A stretch of DNA of 39,838 bases from an uncultured bacterium (GCA_905215155.1 CAJMPJ010000032.1:1-39838); one strand, 5' to 3'. Shown: positions 1 to 8,646, counted from the stretch's first letter. Notes: generated by a model not told the origin, from the letters alone. A program made the numbers and translations.

Positions 1-107
1 ATTAAAGCCACAAGTCATTGCCTGATACGTTATCAGAGCATCGTGGGTGAACTCTGCACCATTAAATCCGAAGATAAATTTACGCAGTCTATCTTACCGC
101 CCGCTGA

Positions 108-136
108 TTGCTATTACCGGGAGAGAATGATACAAT
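108..136 (+). promoter_or_regulatory. Putative promoter of the first lacI gene
   Basis: A -35-like TTGCTA (108-113) and a -10-like TACAAT (131-136) are separated by 17 bp, and the start codon at 184 lies about 47 bp downstream. Spacing is ideal and both boxes are close to the sigma-A consensus. The rest of positions 1-107 shows no gene or other structure that I can support. Confidence 0.5.
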
Positions 137-183
137 GGAAATTATGGATTATAAAAAGTAAAGAAGTGTTTGGAGATGATAAG

Positions 184-1176
184 ATGGCAGGGATCAAGGA
201 TGTGGCAAAATTAGCGGGAGTCGGCGTGGGGACTGTATCACGAGCCCTTAATAAAACAGGATATGTATCTGAGGAAACGAAGAAGAAGATCGAGCTGGCT
301 ATGAAGGAACTTCAATATACACCCAATGAGCTGGCCAGGAACCTGTATCATAAAAAGACCGGAATCATTGCGGTGCTTGTACCGGACATCGCTTATTCGT
401 TTTTTTCCGATCTTGTCCGGGCAATCGAAAGCGATTTGTATGAATACGGGTTTAAGACAATGGTATGCAGTACCTTCAAGACCAAGAATTATGAACGGGA
501 ATACCTTGACATGCTGGACCGCCATATGGTTGACGGCATCATTACCGGCGTCCATTCCCTGGATATAGAGAATTACTTAAAGACAGACAAACCGGTTGTT
601 TCCTTTGACCGGTATTTGGGAAAGGATATACCGGTTGTGGGAGTAAACCACTGGAAGGGGGGGACCATGGCAGCGGAGCGTCTTATTGAAGCCGGCTGTA
701 CCCATGTGATCCAGTTCCAGGGGTCCAAGGCAGTGAATTCTCCCGCCCATGACAGGCATACGGCCTTTGCCAGGCGTATGGAGAATGCTAAAATTCCCGT
801 TATGACTTATGAGCTGGAATGGAACCGGTTTGACGCAGACTATTTTCAGCAGGTGGCGGAAGAAGTGTTTTTTAAAAATCCGGAAATAGACGGAGTTTTT
901 GGTGCGGATTTGATGGCAGTTTCTTATATGAAGACAGCACTTACCCAGGGGAAACGGATTCCTGAGGATTTAAAGATTGTTGCTTATGACGGAACCCTGC
1001 TTACCACCAATATTTATCCGGAAGTCACAGCCATCGTCCAGCCAATCGAGACGCTGTCAAAAAAGTGTACGGAATTAATCGTAAAGAAAATTGAGGGGGG
1101 AAATGGAGGAGAAGAAGGGCTGAAGGACATCCGGATCATGGTAGATGTTTTCCTGCGGGAAGGTGGAACTACGTGA
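184..1176 (+). CDS. LacI-family transcriptional regulator of the fructan-type operon
   Basis: A DNA-binding repressor/activator of the LacI/GalR family, 330 residues, the usual family length. The helix-turn-helix occupies residues 4-23 (IKDVAKLAGVGVGTVSRALN), followed by the hinge region and a periplasmic-binding-like sugar-sensing domain (about 60-325) with the typical segment VAYDGT near the C-terminus. The frame is open upstream to position 43, but ATG 184 is chosen because GGAG lies about 9 bp before it and the helix-turn-helix starts at residue 4, as is normal in the family. It stands directly upstream of an ABC importer, GH172, GH32 and sugar kinase operon with palindromic operators, so it is probably the local regulator, with a fructose-containing sugar as inducer (inference). 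Confidence 0.93.
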   Translation: MAGIKDVAKLAGVGVGTVSRALNKTGYVSEETKKKIELAMKELQYTPNELARNLYHKKTGIIAVLVPDIAYSFFSDLVRAIESDLYEYGFKTMVCSTFKTKNYEREYLDMLDRHMVDGIITGVHSLDIENYLKTDKPVVSFDRYLGKDIPVVGVNHWKGGTMAAERLIEAGCTHVIQFQGSKAVNSPAHDRHTAFARRMENAKIPVMTYELEWNRFDADYFQQVAEEVFFKNPEIDGVFGADLMAVSYMKTALTQGKRIPEDLKIVAYDGTLLTTNIYPEVTAIVQPIETLSKKCTELIVKKIEGGNGGEEGLKDIRIMVDVFLREGGTT

Positions 1177-1227
1177 AAACAGCGGGCAAATTGGAAGAGT
1201 AGTGAATAATGCACAAATTATTTATGC

Positions 1228-1243
1228 ATGGAACCCTTTCCAT
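1228..1243. promoter_or_regulatory. Putative LacI operator O1
   Basis: Perfect inverted repeat ATGGAA-CCCT-TTCCAT lying about 36 bp upstream of the -35 box at 1280. Its half-site TGGAA/TTCCA is shared with the second palindrome at 1460-1473. It is a plausible binding site for the adjacent LacI protein. Confidence 0.6.
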
Positions 1244-1279
1244 CGAATAAAAATGTACACGTTTTTACACTGCAATCTA

Positions 1280-1308
1280 TTGACAAATGGAATTCTTTGA
1301 TATAAACT
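1280..1308 (+). promoter_or_regulatory. Promoter of the ABC/GH172/GH32/kinase operon
   Basis: A consensus -35 TTGACA (1280-1285) is followed by an AT-rich -10 region GATATAAACT. TATAAA at 1301-1306 gives a 15-bp spacer, and TAAACT at 1303-1308 gives 17 bp. Transcription would start near 1315, leaving an unusually long leader of about 185 nt before the lipoprotein gene at 1501. That leader contains a hairpin (1418-1442) and the second operator. Confidence 0.6.
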
Positions 1309-1417
1309 AACAACAAGAGGACAGAATTCAGTAAAAAAAACAGTGGTCCTCACGAAACAGCAGCAGCTCTGCAATTGATATGCTGCAGATAATGAATGGG
1401 AACGGGGAAAACGTATG

Positions 1418-1442
1418 GGATTTATCTATTTTCGATAAATCC
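1418..1442 (+). other. Stem-loop in the operon leader
   Basis: GGATTTATC (1418-1426) and GATAAATCC (1434-1442) form a perfect 9-bp stem around a 7-nt loop in the transcribed leader. It is followed by TTAAAAAA rather than a T-run, so it is not an ordinary terminator for the plus strand. It could influence mRNA stability or bind a regulator; no function is shown. Confidence 0.4.
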
Positions 1443-1459
1443 TTAAAAAAGGAACCATA

Positions 1460-1473
1460 TGGAACGCGTTCCA
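1460..1473. promoter_or_regulatory. Putative LacI operator O2
   Basis: Perfect 14-bp palindrome TGGAACGCGTTCCA, about 28 bp before the start codon of the binding-protein gene. Its centre is 231 bp from the centre of O1, close to 22 helical turns at 10.5 bp per turn, an arrangement compatible with repressor looping across the promoter. The central step is GC, so it does not fit the catabolite-control cre consensus. Confidence 0.7.
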
Positions 1474-1500
1474 CATGGAGAAAACGAAAGGAGAGGTACT

Positions 1501-2895
1501 ATGAGATTGAAGGGGTTATGGATCGGACTTGCAGCAGTGGCAGCCGCCTCCTGTTTAGCGGCCTGCAGCGGCGGAAGTTCCGTCACAAAAACGGGGGATA
1601 CAACGGCAGCATCAGGCACAAAGGAGACGGCCAAAACAGATGGTCCCAAGGGGGAAGAAAGCACAAAGAAAACAATGGACTCCGAATCAGGAGGAGAGAC
1701 GGCGATCAAATTTGGAATTCATGTGGCAGATCCGGAGCATCAGGAGTCGGTCACATACAAAATCGTGGAGGCATTTAATGAAAAATACAAGGGGAAGTAT
1801 CGGGTAGAGTTCGAGGCGGCTGAAAAATCGGCCCATGATACCAGCTTAAAGCTGAAGGCAGCAGATGGAACTCTTCCGGAAATTTTCTGGATGGACTCCG
1901 CAGCCGGCCCGGAATATGCAGAAGCCGGGTATCTGCTGGATTTATCCGGCTTTTTATCCCAATATCCGGAGGTGGACAAAGCCTTAGATACCAGCGTAAA
2001 GGAAGCATTTCAGGATAAAATCCAGTATGGACTGCCCTATCAGTGCAATGTGGAGGGCTTTTTCTATAATAAGGAAGCGTTCAAAAAGGCTGGAGTACAG
2101 GAACCGGTCAATGGAACCACCTATGAGGAACTGCTTGAGATGATCCCGAAATTCCAGGCCGCCGGCATCACTCCCGTAGCTCAGGGAAGTACGGATGCCT
2201 ATGCGGTTTGGGGATTTTTGGCAGCCATGGACCGGTACGGATACTCCGATTATATCCACGATATTCTGGACGGAAAAGAGATGTTTTCCAACGAGAACAT
2301 GATAAAGTTCTTTGAAAAATTGGAGGAGCTTGGCAAAAAAGGAGCATTTCCGTCAAATATGTCCACATTAAGCTATTTTGACGCAAAGACCAACTTTGAG
2401 GCAGGTACGGCGGCGATGCTCAATACGGGGGCGTGGGACTGTGCGGAACTGGATGAGAAGATGGGAGATCAGATAGGCTTCTGGTGGGGACCTGTTTTTT
2501 CAGACAGCAGCTTTGAACAAAACAGAGCCATGAAGGTTCCTTCGGCACCCATCTGCGTGAGTGCTAAGGTGGCAGAGGATGAGAAAATCGAGAAGGCGGT
2601 ATATACATTCCTGGAATTCTATTACAGTAAGGACGCGGCAAAGATATCCTATGAAGGCTCTGTGTTCCCCGCAACCAACTATACCGGAATCGAAGCAGCC
2701 GACGGACAGTATGCGTTAAAGGCTGTTATGAATGCCATGAAGGATAACTGGGAAAGCCCGGCGGTACAGCCGGATCAAATCCTTTCTTCCGCCGTACAGA
2801 CGCAGCTTTACGATTCCATGCTTGGCGTCATGCTTGGTAACTATACGCCGACGGAGGCACTTGATAAGCTGGATAAGCAGCTGTCCTATGAATAA
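1501..2895 (+). CDS. ABC sugar-binding lipoprotein (family 1), fructan-type operon
   Basis: Extracellular substrate-binding protein of a carbohydrate ABC importer, 464 residues. It has a lipoprotein signal peptide with lipobox LAAC and lipidated Cys22, then a Ser/Thr/Lys/Gly-rich linker (about 23-70) and the two-lobed binding fold. The segment FFYNKEAFKKAGV is typical of MalE/UgpB-like proteins. ATG 1501 is chosen because AAAGGAGAGG precedes it and the signal peptide begins there; an upstream in-frame ATG at 1459 lies in the operator region. Two permease genes follow directly. From the downstream enzymes the ligand is expected to be a fructose oligosaccharide or difructose anhydride, but the binding protein itself does not reveal it. 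Confidence 0.92.
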   Translation: MRLKGLWIGLAAVAAASCLAACSGGSSVTKTGDTTAASGTKETAKTDGPKGEESTKKTMDSESGGETAIKFGIHVADPEHQESVTYKIVEAFNEKYKGKYRVEFEAAEKSAHDTSLKLKAADGTLPEIFWMDSAAGPEYAEAGYLLDLSGFLSQYPEVDKALDTSVKEAFQDKIQYGLPYQCNVEGFFYNKEAFKKAGVQEPVNGTTYEELLEMIPKFQAAGITPVAQGSTDAYAVWGFLAAMDRYGYSDYIHDILDGKEMFSNENMIKFFEKLEELGKKGAFPSNMSTLSYFDAKTNFEAGTAAMLNTGAWDCAELDEKMGDQIGFWWGPVFSDSSFEQNRAMKVPSAPICVSAKVAEDEKIEKAVYTFLEFYYSKDAAKISYEGSVFPATNYTGIEAADGQYALKAVMNAMKDNWESPAVQPDQILSSAVQTQLYDSMLGVMLGNYTPTEALDKLDKQLSYE

Positions 2896-2928
2896 GGGAC
2901 TTTTCTTTAAAGGAAAGGGGAACCATAC

Positions 2929-3801
2929 ATGCACTGGTTAAGTAAAAAAAGGTATGTGGCGGGGCTTATGCTCCCCACGATCCTTGTTTATATCTTATAT
3001 ATCATTGCTCCCATTATGGTTGCAATCGGCTACAGCTTCACCAAATACTCCGGGATAGGCCGGGCAAAGTTGATCGGCTTTTCCAATTATAACCGGCTTT
3101 TTTCGGACGAGACCTTTTGGCTTTCCCTTAAAAATACGGTCATAATCCTGGCGGTTGATTTCCTGCTTCTTTTGATTCTGGCGTTTCTTACCGCGCTGCT
3201 GTTAAATAATAACTTAAAATTCAACGGTCTTTCCAAGGCGCTGATATTCTCACCGGCGATTATTGCACCTATTATTGTGGGGATTATCTGGGTCTATATC
3301 CTGGACCCGGAGGTGGGAATCCTAAACAACCTGCTGGAGGCCATAGGGCTTTCCGCTCTGAAACAGAAGTGGATCGGCGGGGCGCATTTGACACCGTTTT
3401 CCATTGCGGTCATCTATTTCTGGCAGCAGCTGGGGTATATTGTTACCATTTATGTGGCCGGCTTAAAGATGGTACCTGAGGAAGTTTTGGAGGCTGCCAG
3501 AATTGACGGGGCATCGGCGGTACAAAAGGTTTTATACGTCATCATTCCCATGATGAGATCGACCATATCTTCCGTAGCCATTCTGGTCATTACCGGGGTT
3601 TTCAAGATATTTGAAATCGTACAGCAGACCACCAACGGCGGTCCCAACCATCTGTCTGAGACCTTGGTGACCTACAGCTATGCGACCACGTTTAAAAATG
3701 CAGAATACGGCTATGGCATGTCCCTGGCAACGGTGACCTTTATTTTCTGCCTGTTTGTTGTGGCTGTCTATCAGCTTGTCTTCAGGGAAAGAAAGGAGTG
3801 A
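2929..3801 (+). CDS. ABC sugar permease, MalF/UgpA type
   Basis: Inner-membrane permease subunit, 290 residues, with about six transmembrane segments beginning at residues 10-30. The cytoplasmic EAA loop that contacts the ATPase is clear (EEVLEAARIDGASAVQKVL). AAAGGAAAGGGG precedes ATG 2929 and the gene follows the binding protein after 33 bp. It should pair with the next gene to form the membrane channel. No ATPase gene is present in the window. Confidence 0.92.
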   Translation: MHWLSKKRYVAGLMLPTILVYILYIIAPIMVAIGYSFTKYSGIGRAKLIGFSNYNRLFSDETFWLSLKNTVIILAVDFLLLLILAFLTALLLNNNLKFNGLSKALIFSPAIIAPIIVGIIWVYILDPEVGILNNLLEAIGLSALKQKWIGGAHLTPFSIAVIYFWQQLGYIVTIYVAGLKMVPEEVLEAARIDGASAVQKVLYVIIPMMRSTISSVAILVITGVFKIFEIVQQTTNGGPNHLSETLVTYSYATTFKNAEYGYGMSLATVTFIFCLFVVAVYQLVFRERKE

Positions 3802-3808
3802 GGAAACA

Positions 3809-4636
3809 ATGGGAAGTAAAAAGAAACTGGCAGTCATGTATCTTTTGATGGCTGTGATTACCGTGATCGTTGTATTTCCTTTCGCCTGGATGTTTTTGCT
3901 CTCCATGAAAACAAACCAGGAGATCATGCTTACCCCCCTGTCCATGCCGGATTCCTTTAATCTGACGAATTTTGTGAATGCAATGCAGATTTTAGATTAT
4001 GGAAAACTGTATTCCAACACCTTATTAATCTGCGTCATTTCGATCCTGCTGGAGCTTGTTATTACGTTTCTCAGTTCGTTCGTGCTGGCACGCATGGAGT
4101 TTAACAGTAAGCTAAAGACCGCACTTTACAGTTTTTTGATTATGGGGCTTGCGATCTCTCCTTTTATCCTGCTGTTTCCGGTATATAAAATAAACCTGCT
4201 TTTTGGGTTAAAGGGGAAAGCCGGTCTGATTTTGCCCTATGTGGCAAGCTCCATTTCATTTAATACCCTTTTATTCGTGGGATACTTAAAGGCTCTTCCG
4301 AAAGAAATCGACGAGGCAGCCATTGTAGATGGGACCAATCTCTGGCAGCTCATTGGAACGATTATCATTCCCATGGCAAAGCCGGTCATTGCCACCGTGG
4401 TTATTTTCAATGTACTTTATATCTGGAATGAATATCCCTTTGCATCCGTTATGCTGCGGGAGGCAAAGGATTATACCCTGGCTATGGGAATTTCCTTTTT
4501 CAAAGGGAAATATTCTGTGGATTATGGAGGGATTATCGCTTCCAGTATTATGATTATCATACCAGAGCTGATTTTCTATGGCCTGTTTCAAAAAAATATT
4601 GTAGATGGTATGACGGCTGGTGCCGTGAAAGGATAA
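3809..4636 (+). CDS. ABC sugar permease, MalG/UgpE type
   Basis: Second permease subunit, 275 residues, with about six transmembrane helices starting at residues 8-30 and the EAA loop KEIDEAAIVDGTNLWQLI. It ends in the MalG-like sequence DGMTAGAVKG. ATG 3809 is preferred over an in-frame ATG at 3755 inside the previous gene: GAAAGGAGTGAGG precedes 3809, and the longer form would add an N-terminus encoded within the upstream gene. It begins 7 bp after the previous stop, so the two subunits are probably translated together. Confidence 0.92.
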   Translation: MGSKKKLAVMYLLMAVITVIVVFPFAWMFLLSMKTNQEIMLTPLSMPDSFNLTNFVNAMQILDYGKLYSNTLLICVISILLELVITFLSSFVLARMEFNSKLKTALYSFLIMGLAISPFILLFPVYKINLLFGLKGKAGLILPYVASSISFNTLLFVGYLKALPKEIDEAAIVDGTNLWQLIGTIIIPMAKPVIATVVIFNVLYIWNEYPFASVMLREAKDYTLAMGISFFKGKYSVDYGGIIASSIMIIIPELIFYGLFQKNIVDGMTAGAVKG

Positions 4637-4649
4637 GGAGGATAAAAAG

Positions 4650-5996
4650 ATGGATCATGTATCAGGAATGTTTCAAAATTTAACAAAGGTAACCCATGCA
4701 AGGAGCGGAAGGCTTTCCAGCTGGGACCACAGCGGACGCAATCAGGATTACTGGGAAATACCTGCAGGAGAGAGCATCACCTTGGGGGAGATCGAAGGCC
4801 CGGCCTGTATCACCCATATCTGGATGACTTCCTCCTGCCGGAAGGTAAAAGAGCCGGGGCTTCTGGACCCGGAGATGCAGGCGAAGGCCGCCCCTGTTAT
4901 GGAAATCCATCCCGCTCTGGGCGTTATATGGGATGCCTATGACCCCTTTTATTACAGAAAGGCGCTGATCAGGATCACCTGGGATGATCAGGATACGCCC
5001 AGTGTGCTTGCTCCCTTGGGAGATTTCTTCTGTATCGGCAACAGCTATCCGGGAAATTTCACCTCCCTGCCGTTCAATGTCTCCTTAAAGCCGGAGGAGG
5101 CCGGAAAGTACGGAGCCCCCTGTTCGGTTTCCTGTTACTTCCCAATGCCATTTAATAAGAAGGCGAAGATCGAGATCGTCAATGAAAACGAGCTTCCGTT
5201 TATTCTGTATTTCTATATTGATTACGAGCTGTATCAGGAACCTATGGCTGAGGATACCGCTTATTTCCATGCGTCATGGCACAGGGAATGTCCATGTGAC
5301 GGCTGGGGACCAGATCTGCAGACCAATTCTCCTGAGGTCAATTCTGTTTCCAATTTAGATGGTGAAGGAAACTATGTGGTGCTGGAAGCGGAGGGCACGG
5401 GCCATTATGTGGGCTGTAATTTAAGCGTGAAGCACTACCAGGGAAGCTGGTGGGGAGAAGGCGACGACATGTTTTTCATTGATGGGGAGAAGATGCCCAG
5501 TATCAATGGTACCGGAACTGAGGATTACTTTAACCACGCCTGGGGAATGCAGAGAAACCACGGGCCGTTCTTTGGAACCATCCTCCATGAAGGGGACAAT
5601 ACGGAGGGAATCCATACAGCCTACCGGTTCCATATCACAGATCCGGTACGGTTTGAAAAAAGCATTAAGGTGACCATCGAACATGGGCATGCCAATCATT
5701 TATCCGATGATTGGAGCACGACGGCATACTGGTATCAGACCATGCCGACCCGGAAGCCCCTCACCATACTTCCGGTGGAAAAGAGAATCCCGGTTACAGC
5801 CTCCCTTCCTGCCATTGAGCAGCCCAAAGTGGAATTAAATGAGGAGATGAAGGCGGCCAGAGCAGCCTATGAAACGCGCTGGGAGGAATATGCTCCCAAG
5901 CGGGAAGAACAGTTCAGAATCAAAGAAAGCAAATGCAGAAAAGATTCTGCGGAAAATACGGAATTTGCAAAGAAACTGCGGGATCGTTACCGCTGA
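4650..5996 (+). CDS. GH172 (DUF2961) glycosidase, probable alpha-D-fructofuranosidase / difructose dianhydride hydrolase
   Basis: A DUF2961 protein of 448 residues with no signal peptide, so cytoplasmic. The family has a tandem beta-jelly-roll fold and forms trimers or hexamers; characterised GH172 members include difructose dianhydride I synthase/hydrolase (alphaFFase1) of Bifidobacterium dentium and bacterial alpha-D-arabinofuranosidases. Two signature motifs are visible: WWGEGDD with Glu270 and GTGTEDYF with Glu291. These are the two positions I recall as the catalytic pair of B. dentium alphaFFase1. Residues about 400-448 form a charged helical tail. AAGGAGG precedes ATG 4650, 13 bp after the permease gene, and GH32 follows after 16 bp. 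The fructose-specific neighbours favour alpha-fructofuranosidase over arabinofuranosidase; exact substrate is inferred. Confidence 0.85.
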   Translation: MDHVSGMFQNLTKVTHARSGRLSSWDHSGRNQDYWEIPAGESITLGEIEGPACITHIWMTSSCRKVKEPGLLDPEMQAKAAPVMEIHPALGVIWDAYDPFYYRKALIRITWDDQDTPSVLAPLGDFFCIGNSYPGNFTSLPFNVSLKPEEAGKYGAPCSVSCYFPMPFNKKAKIEIVNENELPFILYFYIDYELYQEPMAEDTAYFHASWHRECPCDGWGPDLQTNSPEVNSVSNLDGEGNYVVLEAEGTGHYVGCNLSVKHYQGSWWGEGDDMFFIDGEKMPSINGTGTEDYFNHAWGMQRNHGPFFGTILHEGDNTEGIHTAYRFHITDPVRFEKSIKVTIEHGHANHLSDDWSTTAYWYQTMPTRKPLTILPVEKRIPVTASLPAIEQPKVELNEEMKAARAAYETRWEEYAPKREEQFRIKESKCRKDSAENTEFAKKLRDRYR

Positions 5997-6012
5997 CAGA
6001 AAAGGAGCACAT

Positions 6013-7491
6013 ATGTCAAAGTCACATCACCTTGAAAATATTAAGAAAGCCCAGAAAGAAATAAATGCCAAAAAAGCCCTTATGAAGAATGCTCTCATGC
6101 GGCAGAGGTATCATTTCATGGCGGAGGAGGGCTGGTTAAATGACCCTAACGGCCTGATTTTTTTCCGTGGCAAGTACCATTTTTTTTACCAGTATAATCC
6201 GTATGATTCGTTCTGGGGTTCCATGCACTGGGGCCATGCCGTAAGTGATGATCTGCTTCACTGGGACTATCTGCCTGTCGCGCTGGCGCCAAGCGAACCC
6301 TATGACGATCATAAAGAGGGAGGCTGCTTTTCCGGCAGTGCCATAGAACATGATGGAAAGCTGTTCCTGATTTATACGGGTACTGCCAATTATGGAGACG
6401 GATTTGTCCAGACCCAGTGCGTGGCATACAGCGAGGATGGAATCCATTTTGAAAAATACGAAAACAATCCGGTAATTACCGCTCCCAAGGGCTATGATCC
6501 GGCAAATTTCCGGGACCCCAAGGTATGGGAGCATGAGGGAAGGTTCTATCTTGTGTGCGGAGCCAAGAAGGATGACTTAGCAAAGGCATTGCTGTACCGT
6601 TCAGACAATCTGCTGGAATGGGAGTTTGTCAATGTAATGGCGGAAAGCAGGGGCGAGCTTGGTAATATGTTTGAATGTCCTGATTTCTTTCCTATAGAAG
6701 ATAAATATGTGCTGATGTTTTCTCCCATGGGACTAAACGAGCGTACCTGTGTGTATCTGGTGGGCGATATGGATTATAAGACCGGAACGTTCTACCATAC
6801 CGTTATGGGAGAGATTGACTGGGGCTTTGATTACTATGCCCCCCAGTCATTTCTCGATGCGAAAGGCCGGCGCCTGATTGTGGGCTGGGCCAATGCGTGG
6901 GACTGGATGCCGTTCTGGAAGGACTGGGGCCCTACCTATAAGGAACATTGGTGCGGTTCCTTTGCCATTCCAAGACAGGTGCGTCTGATGCCGGATAACA
7001 CCCTGCAGTTTCTTCCGGTGGAGGAGCTTAAAAGCCTGCGGACGGAGGAAAATGTCCGTTATAACGTAGAGGATGGGCCGGTGGATGTGTCGGCTGGCGA
7101 CGGAGTGGCTTTTGAATGCCGTCTTGTGCTGGATCTGGAACGGACGACGGCAGAAACAGTGGTGCTTGAGCTTCGGAGCGACGGAAAGTTCAAGAGTGTG
7201 GTGTGCCTGGATTTAAAACATGGGCAGATGACCTTTGACAGAAACCAAGGTGACGGCTGGAGCCGGGGACAGACGAAAAGTCCTTTAAAGCTTTTGGATA
7301 AAAAACTGCTGGATATCCACTTCTTTTCCGACCAAAGCTCCATTGAGGTGTTCAGCAGCCAATATCAGACCAATCATTCCTGCAATGTATTTGCTTCAAA
7401 TGACCAGAACAAAAATACGGTCCGCGCTTTTGGGGGAAGGGCGTATTTTACCAGTATTATTTCCTATGGGCTGGAGCGTGCAATTGATTGA
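6013..7491 (+). CDS. GH32 beta-fructofuranosidase (intracellular)
   Basis: Glycoside hydrolase family 32, 492 residues, cleaving beta-fructofuranosyl bonds of sucrose, inulobiose or short fructans. The three family motifs are present: WLNDPNGL with nucleophile Asp44, FRDPKVW with transition-state stabiliser Asp168, and ECPDFF with acid/base Glu221. A five-bladed propeller (about 30-350) is followed by a beta-sandwich (about 370-490). There is no signal peptide. ATG 6013 is used because AAAGGAG lies 6-8 bp upstream; the frame is open back to 5869 but that start lies inside the GH172 gene. Without a PTS gene in the operon, unphosphorylated imported sugars are the likelier substrates. It probably acts after GH172. 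Confidence 0.95.
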   Translation: MSKSHHLENIKKAQKEINAKKALMKNALMRQRYHFMAEEGWLNDPNGLIFFRGKYHFFYQYNPYDSFWGSMHWGHAVSDDLLHWDYLPVALAPSEPYDDHKEGGCFSGSAIEHDGKLFLIYTGTANYGDGFVQTQCVAYSEDGIHFEKYENNPVITAPKGYDPANFRDPKVWEHEGRFYLVCGAKKDDLAKALLYRSDNLLEWEFVNVMAESRGELGNMFECPDFFPIEDKYVLMFSPMGLNERTCVYLVGDMDYKTGTFYHTVMGEIDWGFDYYAPQSFLDAKGRRLIVGWANAWDWMPFWKDWGPTYKEHWCGSFAIPRQVRLMPDNTLQFLPVEELKSLRTEENVRYNVEDGPVDVSAGDGVAFECRLVLDLERTTAETVVLELRSDGKFKSVVCLDLKHGQMTFDRNQGDGWSRGQTKSPLKLLDKKLLDIHFFSDQSSIEVFSSQYQTNHSCNVFASNDQNKNTVRAFGGRAYFTSIISYGLERAID

Positions 7492-7522
7492 GGGGGAAGG
7501 CTTGTAAGTGAGGAGGAAAGAC

Positions 7523-8509
7523 ATGAAAGAGCAGTATGATGTGGTAGCGCTTGGTGAGCTGCTGATTGATTTTACGGAAAATGGACAGAGCGGGCAGGGG
7601 AACCAGCTCTTTGAAGCAAATCCCGGAGGCGCTCCCTGCAATGTGCTGGCCATGCTGAATAAACTGGGATACCGGACGGCATTTATCGGCAAGGTGGGAA
7701 AGGATTTTTTTGGGGAGAAATTAAAGGATACCCTGGAACAGCAGGGCATTGATGCCAGAAATTTGATTTTGGACCCGGAGGTCCATACGACCCTTGCCAT
7801 GGTCCATACGCTGGAGGATGGAGACCGGGAATTTTCCTTTTACCGCAATCCGGGAGCGGATATGATGCTGAGACGGGAAGAGATCAGGACGGATCTTTTA
7901 AAGAATACCCGGATCTTTCATTTTGGAACGCTGTCCATGACTCATGAGCAGGTAAGGGAAGCGACGAAATACGCGGTTGCAACAGCGGCCAGATACGGTG
8001 CGATGATATCCTTTGACCCAAACCTGCGGCCGCCCTTATGGAATTCCATGGAGGAGGCCAGAGAACAGGTAAACTATGGCCTTTCAAAGTGCCAGATATT
8101 AAAAATCTCAGACAATGAAATACAGTGGCTGACCGGAGAAGAGGACTATGACCGGGGAGTGGAAAAAATCAGGAGCCAGTACGATATTCCTCTGATTTTA
8201 GTTTCCATGGGAAAATGCGGGAGCAAAGCCTACTATGAGGATATGACCGTGGAGGCAGAGCCTTTTCTCATGCCGGATACTATAGAGACTACAGGAGCGG
8301 GAGATACCTTTTGTGCATGTGTTCTGCATTATGTGCTGCTTCACGGTTTGGGGGGACTGACCAAATCCAATATTGGGGAAATGCTCCACTTTGCCAATGC
8401 CGCCGCCGCACTTGTAACGACCAGAAAAGGCGCCTTAAAGGTCATGCCGGAGCGGTTGGAAATTGAAAAACTGATTTCACAGCATGGTTTATTGCAGAAA
8501 AAAAGTTAG
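7523..8509 (+). CDS. PfkB-family sugar kinase, probable fructokinase
   Basis: Ribokinase/PfkB-family kinase, 328 residues, expected to phosphorylate the fructose released by GH32 with ATP. The N-terminal sugar-binding signature is visible (EANPGGAPCNVLAMLNKLG) and the C-terminal ATP/catalytic signature TGAGDTF contains catalytic-base Asp261. ATG 7523 is preferred over GTG 7508 because GAGGAGG lies between the two and serves the ATG. It begins 31 bp after GH32 and ends the operon. Position and similarity to bacterial fructokinases support fructose as substrate; 2-dehydro-3-deoxygluconate kinase is a less likely alternative. No convincing terminator follows, only the promoter of the next gene. 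Confidence 0.88.
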   Translation: MKEQYDVVALGELLIDFTENGQSGQGNQLFEANPGGAPCNVLAMLNKLGYRTAFIGKVGKDFFGEKLKDTLEQQGIDARNLILDPEVHTTLAMVHTLEDGDREFSFYRNPGADMMLRREEIRTDLLKNTRIFHFGTLSMTHEQVREATKYAVATAARYGAMISFDPNLRPPLWNSMEEAREQVNYGLSKCQILKISDNEIQWLTGEEDYDRGVEKIRSQYDIPLILVSMGKCGSKAYYEDMTVEAEPFLMPDTIETTGAGDTFCACVLHYVLLHGLGGLTKSNIGEMLHFANAAAALVTTRKGALKVMPERLEIEKLISQHGLLQKKS

Positions 8510-8572
8510 AGACAGGCAACCTTTGTCTATCAGTTAATAGCGTTACAATCTTTCTATTTTAAAAATTTTCTG

Positions 8573-8601
8573 TTTACTTATAAAAAATATAATTATATAA
8601 T
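8573..8601 (+). promoter_or_regulatory. Promoter of the alginate-lyase-like gene
   Basis: TTTACT (8573-8578) and a perfect TATAAT (8596-8601) are separated by 17 bp in a very AT-rich stretch. The gene starts 45 bp downstream at 8647. This indicates a transcription unit separate from the fructan operon. Confidence 0.65.
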
Positions 8602-8646
8602 GAAATATGTAGTAAATAAAGATTTTTTTAATAAGAGGGAGGACGT

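Noticed and set aside
820..833. Near-palindrome TGGAACCGGTTTGA resembling the fructan-locus operator
   Set aside because: It lies within the lacI coding region and is imperfect in the right half; coding constraint explains it.
1460..1473. Catabolite-control cre site
   Set aside because: The palindrome has GC rather than CG at its centre and does not fit the TGWAANCGNTNWCA consensus.
1380..1778. 132-codon frame overlapping the first binding protein
   Set aside because: It is out of frame with a clear lipoprotein gene and starts in the regulatory leader without a ribosome site.
8508..8533. Terminator after the sugar kinase gene
   Set aside because: AGACA/TGTCT pair only with bulges and no T-run follows.
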